DNA from: an uncultured Holophaga sp.
Lineage (GTDB): Bacteria > Acidobacteriota > Holophagae > Holophagales > Holophagaceae
Reading direction: 5' to 3'
DNA: 64,000 bases
Assembly (NCBI RefSeq): GCF_963677305.1
Contig: NZ_OY781925.1
Coordinates: 2,814,783-2,878,782, forward strand
Under the pieces are notes generated by a model. That model made no database searches. It had not been told where the DNA came from and was given only the letters and a program-made list of their open reading frames with translations. Both the position numbers and the translations under genes were made by a program. Within the stretch, counting starts at the first letter, position 1; each line of letters begins with the position of its first letter. Of the stretch, positions 51,809 through 60,372 are shown in pieces.

Positions 51809-52840
51809 TCAGGCCTCCTTGGCCAGGCTGGCCTGGGCCTTGTTGAAGTCCGCCAGGGCACTGAAAAAGGCCTCGACGTTGGCCTGGGGGCTGCCGGGAG
51901 GCACATCGCAACCGGTGGAGAGGACGAAGGTCTTGTACCCCGCGGCCTTGGCCAGGAGCTCGTTGACCTTCTCGCGGACCATCTCGGTGGAGCCCATGCG
52001 CATGACATTGGAGGGGTCGATGTTGCCAGCGGCCACGCAATGGCCGGGAATCTGGGGGAGGATGTCCATCATGTCCACGGCATTGCCGAAGTGGAAGACC
52101 TTGCAACCGGTCTCCAGCATGGCATCCACCTGCTTGACCGTGTGGCCGCAGTTGTGGAGCACCACCAGGAAGCTCTCGTCCTGGACTTGGTCGACGATCT
52201 GCTTCACATAGTCGAAGGCGAAGGTCTTGCACATGGCGGGGGAGAGCAGGCCAGCGGTGGGCTCGGCCATGATCACGCCATGGGCCCCGGCCTTCTTGAA
52301 CTCGTTGATGTAGTCCGCCACGTACTGGGTGCACTTGGCCATGAGGGTGTGGATCATCTCAGGATTGCGCCGCACGGCGATCATGATCTGGGTGACATCG
52401 AAGAGACGGCCGGCCAGGGAGAAGGGCCCGATGACGCCCCCGAAGGTGGGACGGTCCGTGATCTGTTCGGCAGAGAGGCGGGCGGCCTCCAGATAGGCAC
52501 CGGTACGCATCAGACCCGCCTTGGGCACCTCCAGAGCCTCGATGCTGGCCTGATCGGTCACGATGGGGGCCGTGACGGTGGGGGCCTCGTGGTCAGAGAA
52601 CTTCACCGGGCTGCCGAAAGTCTCGGCCTCGGCGGAGAGGTCCATGATGGTGATGGCCGCCGAGGAGGGGTATTTCTCGGCCAGGGCCTTGATGCACTCG
52701 AACTGCACCTGGCCGTTGCTCACGATATCGGTGATCTTGGCACCGGTGAGGTCCGCGCCGGGGTAGGTGACGACGGGCAGGGCCTTCCGCTCGGGAGCGG
52801 CCAGGATCTCTTCAACCCACTGGTACATGTTGCGCTTCAT
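51809..52840 (-). CDS. Uroporphyrinogen-decarboxylase-like corrinoid methyltransferase (MtaA/CmuA type)
   Basis: A 343-residue TIM-barrel protein of the UroD/MtaA family. These enzymes move methyl groups between corrinoid proteins and thiols or tetrahydrofolate. The zinc-ligand motif H-x-C is seen in VVLHNCGHTVKQ, with the third cysteine in LSTGCDVPPGSPQ; FGGVIGPFSLAGRLFD is the corrinoid-side loop, and NPEMIHTLMAKC leads to the barrel end. True UroD would lack this zinc set, so methyltransferase is the better call. No corrinoid protein or activator gene is adjacent. The ATG at 52840 has GGAGGCTCCTC upstream, and a structured 140-base leader precedes it. Confidence 0.85.
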   Translation of the reverse strand: MKRNMYQWVEEILAAPERKALPVVTYPGADLTGAKITDIVSNGQVQFECIKALAEKYPSSAAITIMDLSAEAETFGSPVKFSDHEAPTVTAPIVTDQASIEALEVPKAGLMRTGAYLEAARLSAEQITDRPTFGGVIGPFSLAGRLFDVTQIMIAVRRNPEMIHTLMAKCTQYVADYINEFKKAGAHGVIMAEPTAGLLSPAMCKTFAFDYVKQIVDQVQDESFLVVLHNCGHTVKQVDAMLETGCKVFHFGNAVDMMDILPQIPGHCVAAGNIDPSNVMRMGSTEMVREKVNELLAKAAGYKTFVLSTGCDVPPGSPQANVEAFFSALADFNKAQASLAKEA

Positions 52841-52859
52841 GAGGAGCCTCCAGTATTCG

Positions 52860-52877
52860 TTCTCGATCAATCGAGAA
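52860..52877. promoter_or_regulatory. Palindrome upstream of the methyltransferase start
   Basis: TTCTCGAT-CA-ATCGAGAA is a perfect eight-base inverted repeat, 20 bases before the ATG at 52840. It could be a repressor operator or an RNA hairpin affecting translation initiation. Confidence 0.5.
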
Positions 52878-52897
52878 AAATTTATCCATTTCGTGTT

Positions 52898-52923
52898 AAA
52901 AGAAAGGCACGCACATCCGTGCC
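52898..52923 (-). terminator. Terminator-like hairpin inside the methyltransferase leader
   Basis: On the minus strand GGCACG and CGTGCC form a six-base-pair stem with a six-base loop, followed by TTTCTTTT. It lies about 60 bases downstream of a predicted start of transcription and 58 bases before the ATG, so it would stop most transcripts unless opposed. Confidence 0.6.
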
Positions 52924-52947
52924 TGCCTAGCAGAGTCCGGAGACGCC

Positions 52948-52984
52948 CCAGAGCCCTCAGGCTTCCCGGGAAGCGCCCCTCTGG
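52948..52984 (-). ncRNA. 5' hairpin of the methyltransferase leader
   Basis: CCAGAG at 52979-52984 (minus sense) pairs with CTCTGG at 52948-52953, closing over a GCTTCCC/GGGAAGC palindrome. It would form right at the 5' end of the transcript. I do not recognise a known aptamer fold. Confidence 0.4.
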
Positions 52985-52988
52985 TCAT

Positions 52989-53016
52989 ATGATAGAACTG
53001 ATCAGACCAGCAGCAA
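52989..53016 (-). promoter_or_regulatory. Probable promoter for the methyltransferase gene
   Basis: TTGCTG (minus, 53011-53016) and TATCAT (52989-52994) are 16 bases apart; the -10 matches the consensus at five of six positions. Transcription would start near 52982 and give a leader of about 140 bases. Confidence 0.5.
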
Positions 53017-53085
53017 GCAAGAATGGGAAACAAATAACCAAGTCTATCAGTTGACAATTAACAACTACCCCATCGTGAATATTTC

Positions 53086-53124
53086 CACAAAAAAGAGGCG
53101 CCCCCAGGGCGCCTCTTTTTTGTG
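53086..53124. terminator. Bidirectional terminator after gdhA
   Basis: A 17-base arm at 53086 (CACAAAAAAGAGGCGCC) and its exact complement at 53108 enclose a five-base loop, with T6 on both strands. It ends the gdhA transcript 12 bases after the stop codon and insulates the methyltransferase promoter. Confidence 0.9.
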
Positions 53125-53135
53125 GACTGGCCCTC

Positions 53136-54419
53136 TCAGGGATAGAGTCCCCGGCGCTCCCGGCTGGAGAGGACCCGGGTGCAGGCCACCACGAAAGCCG
53201 CTGTCCGGAGAGGCACCTTCAGCTCCTGGGCTGTGGCCCAGATCCGCCCGAAGGCATCGACCATGATGTGATCGAGCTTCTCGTTGATCTCATCCTCCCC
53301 CCAGAAGAAGCTCTGGATGTCCTGGACCCACTCGAAGTAGGAGACGGTCACGCCCCCGGCATTGGCGATGACATCCGGGACGACGCTAATCCCCCGCTCC
53401 CGGAGGATGTCGTCAGCGGCAGGCAGGGTCGGACCGTTGGCCCCCTCCAGCACGATCTTCGCCCGGATCCGGGCGGCCCTGGCGGCCGTCACCTGCCCCT
53501 CGAGGGCCGCCGGCACCAGGAACTCGCACTCCAGCTCCCAGAAGGCCTCGGAGTCGAAGGGTTCTGACTCCGGAAAATCCTTCACCCCGCCTGTCTTCTC
53601 CTGCCAGGCCAGCAGGGCCGGAATGTCCAGCCCCTTGGGGTTGTAAATGGTCCCCGTGTGGTCCTGGACGGCGAGGACCCTGGCCCCATGGGTGTGGAAG
53701 AGCTCGGCGGCCGCCCCCCCCACATTCCCGAAGCCCTGCAGCAGCACCCGGGCTCCCTCCAAGGGGATCCCGAGATTCCGGGCCGTCTCCCGCCCGACCA
53801 CGAAGATGCCCCGGCCCGTGGCCTTCAGCCGGCCCAAAGAGCCCCCCAGCTCGATGGGCTTGCCGGTGACCACCCCGGTGGCCGTCGCACCGACATTCAT
53901 GGAGTAGGTGTCCATCATCCAGGCCATGATCTGGCCGTTGGTGTTCACATCCGGAGCCGGGATGTCCTTGTCGGGGCCGATGATGAGCCCGATCTCGCTG
54001 GTGTAGCGGCGGGTGATCTTCTCCAGTTCCCGCAGGGAGAGTGTGGAGGGATCGACCCGGATCCCTCCTTTGGCACCACCATAAGGCAGGTTCACCGCCG
54101 CATTCTTGACGGTCATCCAGGCCGCCAGCGCCATGACCTCTTCCAAGGTCACCGCCGGGTGGAAGCGCACCCCTCCCTTCCCCGGGCCGCGGGTCAGGCT
54201 GTGCTGGACCCGGAAACCCTCGAAGTGGCGGACCGAGCCGTCATCCATCTCAATGGGGACATCCACGATCAAGGCCCGCTTCGGGCGGCGGAGGGTGTCG
54301 GCGTACCTGGACAGGGACCCCAGGTAGGGCATGACCCTGTCTACCTGTTGCAGGTAGGTGGCCCAGGGGCCTTCCGGGTTTGTGCAGACATAGGAGAGGG
54401 AATCCACTGGCACCTCCAC
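53136..54419 (-). CDS. gdhA: Glutamate dehydrogenase
   Basis: Interconverts glutamate and 2-oxoglutarate plus ammonia. The 427-residue protein has the [26 protein letters not shown] active-site region (KGG), catalytic lysine in [25 protein letters not shown], and the nucleotide-binding [28 protein letters not shown] and [16 protein letters not shown] are normal. It belongs to the hexameric short-chain group of ~420 residues that use NAD or NADP; coenzyme preference is not clear. A minus-strand -10 element TATAGT at 54458-54463 lies upstream. Confidence 0.95.
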   Translation of the reverse strand: MEVPVDSLSYVCTNPEGPWATYLQQVDRVMPYLGSLSRYADTLRRPKRALIVDVPIEMDDGSVRHFEGFRVQHSLTRGPGKGGVRFHPAVTLEEVMALAAWMTVKNAAVNLPYGGAKGGIRVDPSTLSLRELEKITRRYTSEIGLIIGPDKDIPAPDVNTNGQIMAWMMDTYSMNVGATATGVVTGKPIELGGSLGRLKATGRGIFVVGRETARNLGIPLEGARVLLQGFGNVGGAAAELFHTHGARVLAVQDHTGTIYNPKGLDIPALLAWQEKTGGVKDFPESEPFDSEAFWELECEFLVPAALEGQVTAARAARIRAKIVLEGANGPTLPAADDILRERGISVVPDVIANAGGVTVSYFEWVQDIQSFFWGEDEINEKLDHIMVDAFGRIWATAQELKVPLRTAAFVVACTRVLSSRERRGLYP

Positions 54420-54506
54420 TGCAGGACTGAAAAGTTTCTCGGCAGACCCGCACCTCCACTATAGGAAGCGGGGATGCCCCTCCTGGGGCCGATTGGAATA
54501 AATTAC

Positions 54507-54539
54507 GAAGGCATGACAGGCATTCCGCCTTCTTTTTTC
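54507..54539. terminator. Terminator after aroA
   Basis: GAAGGC and GCCTTC form a six-base-pair stem, with AAAAAAGAAG before it and GTAATTTATT after it on the minus strand. It directly follows the aroA stop codon. On the plus strand it has a better T tract (TTCTTTTTTC), so it can also block antisense transcription. Confidence 0.6.
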
Positions 54540-55785
54540 AGTGCCTCCCCTGCAGCACCGCAAGGTGCTCGAAGAAGGCTGGATAGGACTTTGCGACGCA
54601 TCCTGGCCCTTGGATGCCCACGGGGGCGCTGGCGTGCAGGGCGGCGATGGCGCCGGCCATGGCGATGCGGTGGTCGTTGCGGGAGTCCACCATGCCGCCG
54701 TGGAGAGGCCCGCCGGTGATCCGCATGAGATCGCCCTCCACCCTCACCTGGCCGCCCAGGGCCCCCAACTCCTCCACCAGGGCCGTGGCCCGATCGCTCT
54801 CCTTGTGCCGGAGGCGCTCCGCCCCCCTGAAGACCGAGGTGCCCGCGCAGTGGCAGGCCAGGACCGCCAGGGGCGGGAAGAGGTCAGGACAGTCGGTGGC
54901 ATCGAAATCAAAGGCCTTGAGGGGGGTCTGGAGCACCCGCACCGTGCGCGGGGAGATCCACTCGGAGTGCGCCCCGGCGGCGGCCAGGGCGTCCAGGATC
55001 ACCCGGTCTGCCTGACTGGAGTCCGGCAGCAGCCCGGAGAGGGTGACCTCCCCGGCGATGGCGCCCGCCACCAGGGGGAAGGCCGCCCCCGACCAGTCAC
55101 CCTCCACCTCCACATCCACCCCGGTGCAGGTCTGTCCCCCCGGGATCACGAAGCGCGAGAGGTCATCGGCGGCCTCCACCCGCAGCCCGAAGCTGCGCAG
55201 CACATCCAGGGTCATGCGGACGTAAGGGCCGCTCTTGAGGTTTTTCACCGTGAGGACACTGTTCCCCACCGCCAGCGGCAGGGCAAGCAGGAGGCCGGTC
55301 AGGAGCTGGCTGCTGAGACTGCCATCGATCTGCGCCTGGCCACCCTTCAGGGGCCCCCGGATGGTGACCGGTGGACAGCCCCCCTGGGTCTCCACCTGGA
55401 CGCCCAGCTGCTGGAGGGCCTCCACGATCATCCCCATGGGGCGGGTGGCCAGGGAGCCATGACCAGCCAGGCTGAGGGGTCCCTCGAAGAGGGCTGCCAC
55501 GGCGGCGGCGGAACGCAGGCAAGTGCCAGATTCTCCACAATCGAGGACCTCACCGGTGGGACGTCCACCTCCCGTCACGCGCACTTCGGTGCCCTCGACC
55601 TCGACCCTGGCACCCAGGGCGCGGACCACGTTGAGGCAGGCCCGGACATCCCCCGAGTCCCCGGGGTCCTGGATGCGGGTGGTGCCCTGGGCCAGGGCGG
55701 AGAGCAGGAGCACCCGCTGGGCATGGCTCTTGGAGGCGGGGGCCCGCAGGCTCCCCTTCACGGGACCGGGTTGGATCTGGATCAT
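54538..55785 (-). CDS. aroA: 3-phosphoshikimate 1-carboxyvinyltransferase (EPSP synthase)
   Basis: Joins shikimate 3-phosphate with phosphoenolpyruvate. The 415-residue protein has GSLRAPASKSHAQRVLLLSAL (Lys and Ser of the substrate site), CGESGTCLRSAA, SSQLLTGLLLALPLA, DFDATDCPDLFPPLAVLA and LRHKESDRA, with RNDHRIAMAGA near the end. These are the conserved active-site segments. The start overlaps the aroB stop by four bases. Last gene of the operon that begins with the CM-PDT-DAHPS fusion. Confidence 0.96.
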   Translation of the reverse strand: MIQIQPGPVKGSLRAPASKSHAQRVLLLSALAQGTTRIQDPGDSGDVRACLNVVRALGARVEVEGTEVRVTGGGRPTGEVLDCGESGTCLRSAAAVAALFEGPLSLAGHGSLATRPMGMIVEALQQLGVQVETQGGCPPVTIRGPLKGGQAQIDGSLSSQLLTGLLLALPLAVGNSVLTVKNLKSGPYVRMTLDVLRSFGLRVEAADDLSRFVIPGGQTCTGVDVEVEGDWSGAAFPLVAGAIAGEVTLSGLLPDSSQADRVILDALAAAGAHSEWISPRTVRVLQTPLKAFDFDATDCPDLFPPLAVLACHCAGTSVFRGAERLRHKESDRATALVEELGALGGQVRVEGDLMRITGGPLHGGMVDSRNDHRIAMAGAIAALHASAPVGIQGPGCVAKSYPAFFEHLAVLQGRH

Positions 55786-56825
55786 GCTTGGTCTCCCAGG
55801 AGCAGGGGGGCGGTCTCGTCGAGCTCCAGGGGATGGACCCTGCCCTGCCCCAGCGCCTCCAGGAGGATCCAGTTGATGCGTGAGCCCCGGCGCTTCTTGT
55901 CCTGGCGCATGGAGGCCAGGGCGGTGCGCAGCTGCTCCTCCGTCACCGCCACCGGCAGCCCCAGGCGAGCCAGGAGGGCGATCAGGCGCTCTGCCTCCGC
56001 GGTCGGGAACCCCGCACGCTTCACCGAGATGCGGGCGGCGGCCACCATGCCCAGGGCCACCCCCTCGCCGTGGGTGATGCTGCCCGGCTCCAGGGTCTGC
56101 TCCAGGGCGTGGCCCAGGGTGTGCCCGAAGTTCAGGAGCATGCGGACCCCCTTCTCATCCTCGTCCTCCTGGACCACGTGGGCCTTCACCGCCACCGCGC
56201 CGGAGGCGGCCCGGGAGAGGGCCTCGGGCTCCAGGGCCACCACCTTTTCGGCATCCTGCTCCAGCCACTCGAAGAGGGCCCGGTCGGCGATGGCCGCGGA
56301 CTTCACCGCCTCCGCCAGCCCGCAGAGGATCTCCCGGCGAGGAAGGGTTTGGAGGGTCGTGGCATCGATGAGTACGAACTCCGGCTGGCGGATCACACCC
56401 ACCATGTTCTTGAATCGGTGGAAGTTGACGCCATTCTTGCCCCCCACGGCCGCATCCACCTGAGCCAGCAGGGTGGTGGGGGCAAAGCCGAAGCTCAGGC
56501 CCCGCATGTAGGTCGAAGCCGCAAAGCCCGCGATGTCGCAGACAATGCCCCCGCCCACCCCGATGACCAGGCTGGAGCGGTCCAGCTCACGCTCCATGAA
56601 GGCGTCGTAGAGCCCCTCCACGGTGGCCAGGGTCTTGTGGACCTCGCCCAGCCCCACCTGGAGGACATCGAAGCCCGCCAGTCGGTGCCCCTGAGCGGCA
56701 AAGACGTTGGCATCGGTGATGACCACCGTCTTCCGACCCCGGGCGAGCTCCGGGAGCTGCTCCAGGGAGGCCTCTGTCAGGATTCGGCTGGTGCCCGTGG
56801 GGGCCTTGAGGATGCGTTCGTTCAT
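55782..56825 (-). CDS. aroB: 3-dehydroquinate synthase
   Basis: Second shikimate step, NAD- and zinc-dependent conversion of DAHP to dehydroquinate. The 347-residue protein has IGVGGGIVCDIAGFAASTYMRG, PTTLLAQVDAAVGGKNGVN, and the zinc/lysine regions LCGLAEAVKSAAI, LNFGHTLGHALE and HGEGVALGMVAAAR. Its product feeds aroA through aroD/aroE/aroK, which are not in this window. The gene overlaps aroA by four bases and follows the aminotransferase by 27. Confidence 0.96.
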   Translation of the reverse strand: MNERILKAPTGTSRILTEASLEQLPELARGRKTVVITDANVFAAQGHRLAGFDVLQVGLGEVHKTLATVEGLYDAFMERELDRSSLVIGVGGGIVCDIAGFAASTYMRGLSFGFAPTTLLAQVDAAVGGKNGVNFHRFKNMVGVIRQPEFVLIDATTLQTLPRREILCGLAEAVKSAAIADRALFEWLEQDAEKVVALEPEALSRAASGAVAVKAHVVQEDEDEKGVRMLLNFGHTLGHALEQTLEPGSITHGEGVALGMVAAARISVKRAGFPTAEAERLIALLARLGLPVAVTEEQLRTALASMRQDKKRRGSRINWILLEALGQGRVHPLELDETAPLLLGDQA

Positions 56826-56852
56826 ATCGGAATCCCAGGAGCGATCGATGAT

Positions 56853-58025
56853 TCAGCGGAAGAAGGTCTTCAGGCGTTCCAGGCCCCGCTCCAGCTCGGC
56901 GGCGGGGGCGGCGATGGAGAGCCGCAGGTGCCCGGGGGCGCCGAAGGCGGCGCCGCTGAGGGTCTTCACCCCGGCCTCGTCCCGGAGGCGGGCCACCAGA
57001 TCGCTGTCCTGCTCCACGCCATGGGCGGCCATCCAGTCCGCCACCCGGGGGAAGAGGTAGAGAGCTCCCTGGGGCAGGTGGGCCTGGAGCCCGGGAATCC
57101 CGGAAAGAGCCGCATGCGCCTTGTCCCGACGGTCCCTCAGGCTCTCAACAGTCTCCCGCTGCCAGGAGCCATCCAGAGCCAGGGCCGCCAGAGCGGCGTG
57201 CTGGGCGATGATGGAGGGGTGGGTCACAGTGCTGGAGGCCAGGGCCACCATGGCCTTGATGAGGGGGGCCGGAGCCGTGGCGGAACCCAGGCGGTAGCCG
57301 GTCATGGCGAAGCGCTTGGAGAAGCTCTCCACCACCACACAGCGGTCCGCAAGATCAGGGGCCTGGGCTAGAAAGGGTCGCTCGGGGCCATCATAGGTGA
57401 CCGTCCCATAGACCTGGTCAAGGATCACCCAGAGCCCCCGCTCCCGGGCCACCTTGGCCAGGTGGGCGAGGCGGGGCTCATCCCAGATGCGGCCCGTGGG
57501 ATTGGAGGGTTGGTTGAGGATGACGGCCCGGGTGCGGCTCGTCAGGGCCGCATCGATGGCCTCGAGGGCAGGCAGAAGGTCAGCCCCCGGCTGGACGATG
57601 ACCGGCACCCCTCCACACCAGGTCACCTGATCCTTGAAGGTGGGCCAGTAGGGGGCGAAGATCAGCACCTCGTCCCCGGGCTCCAGGATGCAGCGGAGGG
57701 CATCATGGATGGCCGCCTTGCCCCCGGCGGTCATGAGGGTGTTCTCTGTCGAGCGGGCCACACCATCCCGCCGGGCCAGATCCTGGCTCACCGCATCCCG
57801 CAGCGCAGGCAATCCCGCCGCCGGGCCGTACTTGGTGCGCCCCTCGGAGATCACGCGGCAAGCCGCCTCCCGGGCCTCCTGGGGCGGCAGGAAGTCAGGC
57901 TCCCCCACCGTGAGATCCACGGGATCGGGATGCTTGCAGAGCGCCGCCGCCGCCGCCATGGTGGGCGAAATCCCCACCGAGGAGGCACGGGCGTTGAGGG
58001 AAGGCATGGACTCGGAAGAAATCAT
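56853..58025 (-). CDS. Class I aspartate/prephenate-type aminotransferase
   Basis: A 390-residue PLP enzyme of the AspC family (subgroup 1-beta). It has LTVGEPDFLPPQEAR, the PLP contact GGKAAIHDAL, LNQPSNPTGRIWD, ILDQVYGTVTYDG and the Schiff-base lysine in ESFSKRFAMTGYRLGSAT. Several aspartate aminotransferases of this group also act on prephenate. Its place next to CM-PDT-DAHPS suggests phenylpyruvate or prephenate as substrate. I chose the ATG at 58025 with AGAGG nearby; a TTG in frame at 58052 is less likely. An inverted repeat precedes it. Confidence 0.9.
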   Translation of the reverse strand: MISSESMPSLNARASSVGISPTMAAAAALCKHPDPVDLTVGEPDFLPPQEAREAACRVISEGRTKYGPAAGLPALRDAVSQDLARRDGVARSTENTLMTAGGKAAIHDALRCILEPGDEVLIFAPYWPTFKDQVTWCGGVPVIVQPGADLLPALEAIDAALTSRTRAVILNQPSNPTGRIWDEPRLAHLAKVARERGLWVILDQVYGTVTYDGPERPFLAQAPDLADRCVVVESFSKRFAMTGYRLGSATAPAPLIKAMVALASSTVTHPSIIAQHAALAALALDGSWQRETVESLRDRRDKAHAALSGIPGLQAHLPQGALYLFPRVADWMAAHGVEQDSDLVARLRDEAGVKTLSGAAFGAPGHLRLSIAAPAAELERGLERLKTFFR

Positions 58026-58044
58026 AAAAACCTCTGAAAGCTCT

Positions 58045-58114
58045 ACCTCCAAGACACGAAGAAGGGCAGAAGACAGGGAAATGACGGATCATCTACGCCT
58101 GGTGCCTTGGAGGT
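58045..58114 (-). repeat. Inverted repeat in the fusion-aminotransferase gap
   Basis: A 13-base sequence at 58045-58057 (ACCTCCAAGACAC) recurs inverted at 58102-58114 with one mismatch, 44 bases apart. In the mRNA the stem would pair a GGAGGT sequence that lies just upstream of the aminotransferase ribosome binding site. Confidence 0.55.
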
Positions 58115-58125
58115 GAATCTTTTCC

Positions 58126-60171
58126 TTAAGACCAGATCCTGCCCTGCCCGGCGACGATGGGGCGCAGGTCGGCCATGAGCTTGTGCATGTCCTCCCCGGT
58201 GAGGGCCTGCTCCTTGTCGCAGAGGGCCTCCTCGGGGTGGGGGTGGGCCTCGACGATGAGACCGTCGGCCCCTGCGGCGGCGGCGGCCAGGGCGAGGGGC
58301 ATCACCAGTTCCCGCTCACCAGCGGCGTGGGAGGGGTCCACGATCACCGGCAGGTGGGTCAGCTTCTTCAGGACGGGTACGGCGCTCACGTCCAGGGTGG
58401 AGCGGGTGGCGGTCTCGAAGGTCCGGATGCCGCGCTCGCAGAGGATCACCTGCTGGTTGCCCCCCGCCAGGATGTATTCGGCTGCCAGGAGCAGCTCCTT
58501 CACCGTGGCGCTCATGCCCCGCTTGAGCAGGATGGGCTTGTCCAAGCGACCCAGCTCCTTCAGAAGGCTGAAGTTGTGCATGTTGCGGGCACCCACCTGG
58601 AGGATGTCGGCGTGGGCCGCCACATGGAGAATGTCCTCGATGGCCATGACCTCGGTCGTGACAGGCATGCCGTACTGGCGGCCGGCCTCCTGGAGGTACC
58701 GGAGACCCTCCACACCCAGTCCCTGGAAGGAGTATGGGGAGGTGCGGGGCTTGTACGCACCGCCGCGCAGGATGGTGGCCCCGGCGGCCTTGACCATGGC
58801 CGCGGCCTCCAGGATCTGCTCCCGGCTCTCCACAGCGCAGGGTCCGCTCATCATCACGAAGGTGCCTTCACCCAGGGTGACGTTGCCGATCTTGAAGGTG
58901 GTGCGCTTGGGCGCGGCCTTGGGGGTGGGCATCGCCACGGCCTCGATCCTGCAGCTGGGCTGGATGGGTGCGGGGGCGGGATCGCTCGGGATCTCCAGGT
59001 GCTGTTCCTGCTTCCGGGTGCGGAAGGGGTAGCTGCCCAGGATGCGCAGATGGTTGCAGCAGCCCCGGAGCTGACGCAGGGCCGTGGCGAGGTTGGGGGC
59101 GTCCTTGTGCCCCTCCACATCCACGAAGAAGAGGTATTCCCAGGGGATGTCGGGCTGGGGGCGGCTCTCGATGCGGGTCAGGTTGATGCCGGCATCGGCC
59201 AGGATGGCCAGGGCCTTGGCCAGGGCCCCCTCGGTGTGGTTGGTCTTGAAGACCAGGGAGGTCTTGCAGGCCAGGCGCTGATCGGGCGTCTCGGGCTCCA
59301 GGGAGAGCAGGAGGAAGCGGGTCTCGTTGCGATCGCGGTCGGCGATGCCCCGCTCCAACACGTTGAGACCGTAGTGGTGAGCGGCATCCTCGGAGCAGAT
59401 GGCCCCGACATGGGGCAGGTCCTCCGACTCCAGGGAGGCGGCGGCACCGGCGGTGTCGAACCAGGCCACCCGCTCCACCCCCTCAAGGCTGCGCAGGAAG
59501 GTCTCGCACTGGGTGAGGGCGGCAGGGTGGCTGCGCACCTCCCGCAGGTCCTCGACCTTCACCCCGGACCGGGCGGCCAGGACATGCTCCACCTCCCAGA
59601 CCTCCTCATCCACCACATGGAAGGACTGCTCGACGATGAGCCGGTTCACATCCATGATGCTGCCGCCGATGCTGTTCTCCACCGGCAGGAAGGCGTAGTC
59701 GATCTCCTGCCCCAGGAGGGCATCGGCCACATCCGGGAAGGTGGCGAAGCCGATGTACTCGACCTGGGCGCTGGTGCGGGTGGCCATGAGGTGGGCCGAG
59801 GCCAGGGAACTGTATGCCCCGGGCACGCCCTGGTAGCCCACCTTGAGGGTATGCACCGGCTCCTCCGCAGGTCCGGAGAGCAGGGGCTCCTGGATGCGGC
59901 GGGAGTGGTTCAGGACCTCCTTGAGGATGCGCCGGGCGAAGGGGGCGGAGAGGCCAAGGGCCTCGGCGTCCTGGACCCAGTGGGCCTGCACCGCCAGCTC
60001 CCGGGTGCTGTCCAGGATGGACTTGGCCTCCTCGTTCCGCTTCGCCGTGGCCACCTGGCGCACGGCGTCGAAGCGGCGGGCCAGCAGGCGGAGCAGCTCG
60101 CGGTCGACCTCGTCGATCTCCTTGCGGGCCAGATCGAGGTTCTCAGGGTTGTCCTTGGGTGTGGGTTCCAT
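58126..60171 (-). CDS. Trifunctional chorismate mutase / prephenate dehydratase / DAHP synthase
   Basis: A 681-residue fusion covering the entry and the Phe branch of aromatic synthesis. Residues ~10-95 are an AroQ chorismate mutase ([21 protein letters not shown]). Residues ~105-285 are prephenate dehydratase ([27 protein letters not shown]). Residues ~300-375 are an ACT domain ([12 protein letters not shown]; the Phe-binding ESRP in [10 protein letters not shown]). After a Pro-rich linker, ~420-681 is a type I-beta DAHP synthase ([54 protein letters not shown]). Feedback by Phe on the whole protein is expected, but inferred. GGAGG precedes the ATG at 60171. An attenuator lies upstream. Confidence 0.93.
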   Translation of the reverse strand: MEPTPKDNPENLDLARKEIDEVDRELLRLLARRFDAVRQVATAKRNEEAKSILDSTRELAVQAHWVQDAEALGLSAPFARRILKEVLNHSRRIQEPLLSGPAEEPVHTLKVGYQGVPGAYSSLASAHLMATRTSAQVEYIGFATFPDVADALLGQEIDYAFLPVENSIGGSIMDVNRLIVEQSFHVVDEEVWEVEHVLAARSGVKVEDLREVRSHPAALTQCETFLRSLEGVERVAWFDTAGAAASLESEDLPHVGAICSEDAAHHYGLNVLERGIADRDRNETRFLLLSLEPETPDQRLACKTSLVFKTNHTEGALAKALAILADAGINLTRIESRPQPDIPWEYLFFVDVEGHKDAPNLATALRQLRGCCNHLRILGSYPFRTRKQEQHLEIPSDPAPAPIQPSCRIEAVAMPTPKAAPKRTTFKIGNVTLGEGTFVMMSGPCAVESREQILEAAAMVKAAGATILRGGAYKPRTSPYSFQGLGVEGLRYLQEAGRQYGMPVTTEVMAIEDILHVAAHADILQVGARNMHNFSLLKELGRLDKPILLKRGMSATVKELLLAAEYILAGGNQQVILCERGIRTFETATRSTLDVSAVPVLKKLTHLPVIVDPSHAAGERELVMPLALAAAAAGADGLIVEAHPHPEEALCDKEQALTGEDMHKLMADLRPIVAGQGRIWS

Positions 60172-60212
60172 CAGGAAGCCTCCATATCGATCCGCCGTTC
60201 CGGTGCATGCAG

Positions 60213-60244
60213 AAAACCCGTCCACCGGAGGAGCGGACGGGTTT
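60213..60244 (-). terminator. Attenuator terminator of the aromatic operon
   Basis: On the minus strand AAACCCGTCC pairs with GGACGGGTTT (ten base pairs, loop of 11), followed by TTCTGC. It lies 42 bases before the fusion ATG and 39 bases after the leader-peptide stop. Its left arm can instead pair with a GGGCGGG at 60294-60300 in the leader, giving an antiterminator. Confidence 0.75.
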
Positions 60245-60282
60245 GAGTGGAAAGTCGGAATCCAGGTTTGCCGGTTCCGCCT

Positions 60283-60354
60283 TCAGCCAAGTTCCCGCCC
60301 TCGTCGAGTAAATCGACGAAAGGCGCGGGTAAAGGCGAAGGTGGCGGTGAACAT
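60283..60354 (-). CDS. Phenylalanine-rich leader peptide
   Basis: A 23-codon frame starting ATG at 60354: M-F-T-A-T-F-A-F-T-R-A-F-R-R-F-T-R-R-G-R-E-L-G. Five of the first 15 codons are Phe, a composition expected for a pheA-type control peptide (E. coli PheL is similarly rich). It ends at TGA 60283. Ribosome stalling on Phe codons when Phe-tRNA is scarce would favour the antiterminator. The Shine-Dalgarno is weak (GGAATCTGGTC). Too short for ordinary gene finders. Confidence 0.75.
   Translation of the reverse strand: MFTATFAFTRAFRRFTRRGRELG
60301..60319 (-). promoter_or_regulatory. Pause hairpin inside the leader-peptide frame
   Basis: TCGTCGA-TTTAC-TCGACGA is a perfect seven-base-pair hairpin overlapping the last Phe codon of the leader. 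It fits the 1:2 pause structure of a ribosome-mediated attenuator. Its second arm adjoins the GGGCGGG element used by the antiterminator. Confidence 0.65.
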
Positions 60355-60372
60355 GGCAAATGACCAGATTCC

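Noticed and set aside
51809..52840. Heme-pathway uroporphyrinogen decarboxylase (hemE)
   Set aside because: The HxC...C zinc ligands and lack of the HemE N-terminal arginine signature favour the MtaA/CmuA methyltransferase branch.
52841..52984. Known riboswitch (cobalamin, SAM, SAH or THF) before the methyltransferase
   Set aside because: I could not find the conserved core segments of these classes, so I report only an unassigned leader. A covariance-model search would settle it.
53051..53068. TTGACA and an AGTTG/CAACT palindrome upstream of the methyltransferase
   Set aside because: They face the plus strand, where no gene follows, and the central bases break symmetry. The minus-strand promoter at 52989-53016 is a better explanation.
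54420..54540. A small plus-strand RNA ending at the good T tract near 54539
   Set aside because: The hairpin is explained as a bidirectional aroA terminator, and I see no plus-strand promoter upstream.
58183..60246. A 687-codon plus-strand frame opposite the trifunctional aromatic enzyme
   Set aside because: Composition is Gly/His/Leu/Val-rich without any domain, and every domain of the opposite gene is intact.
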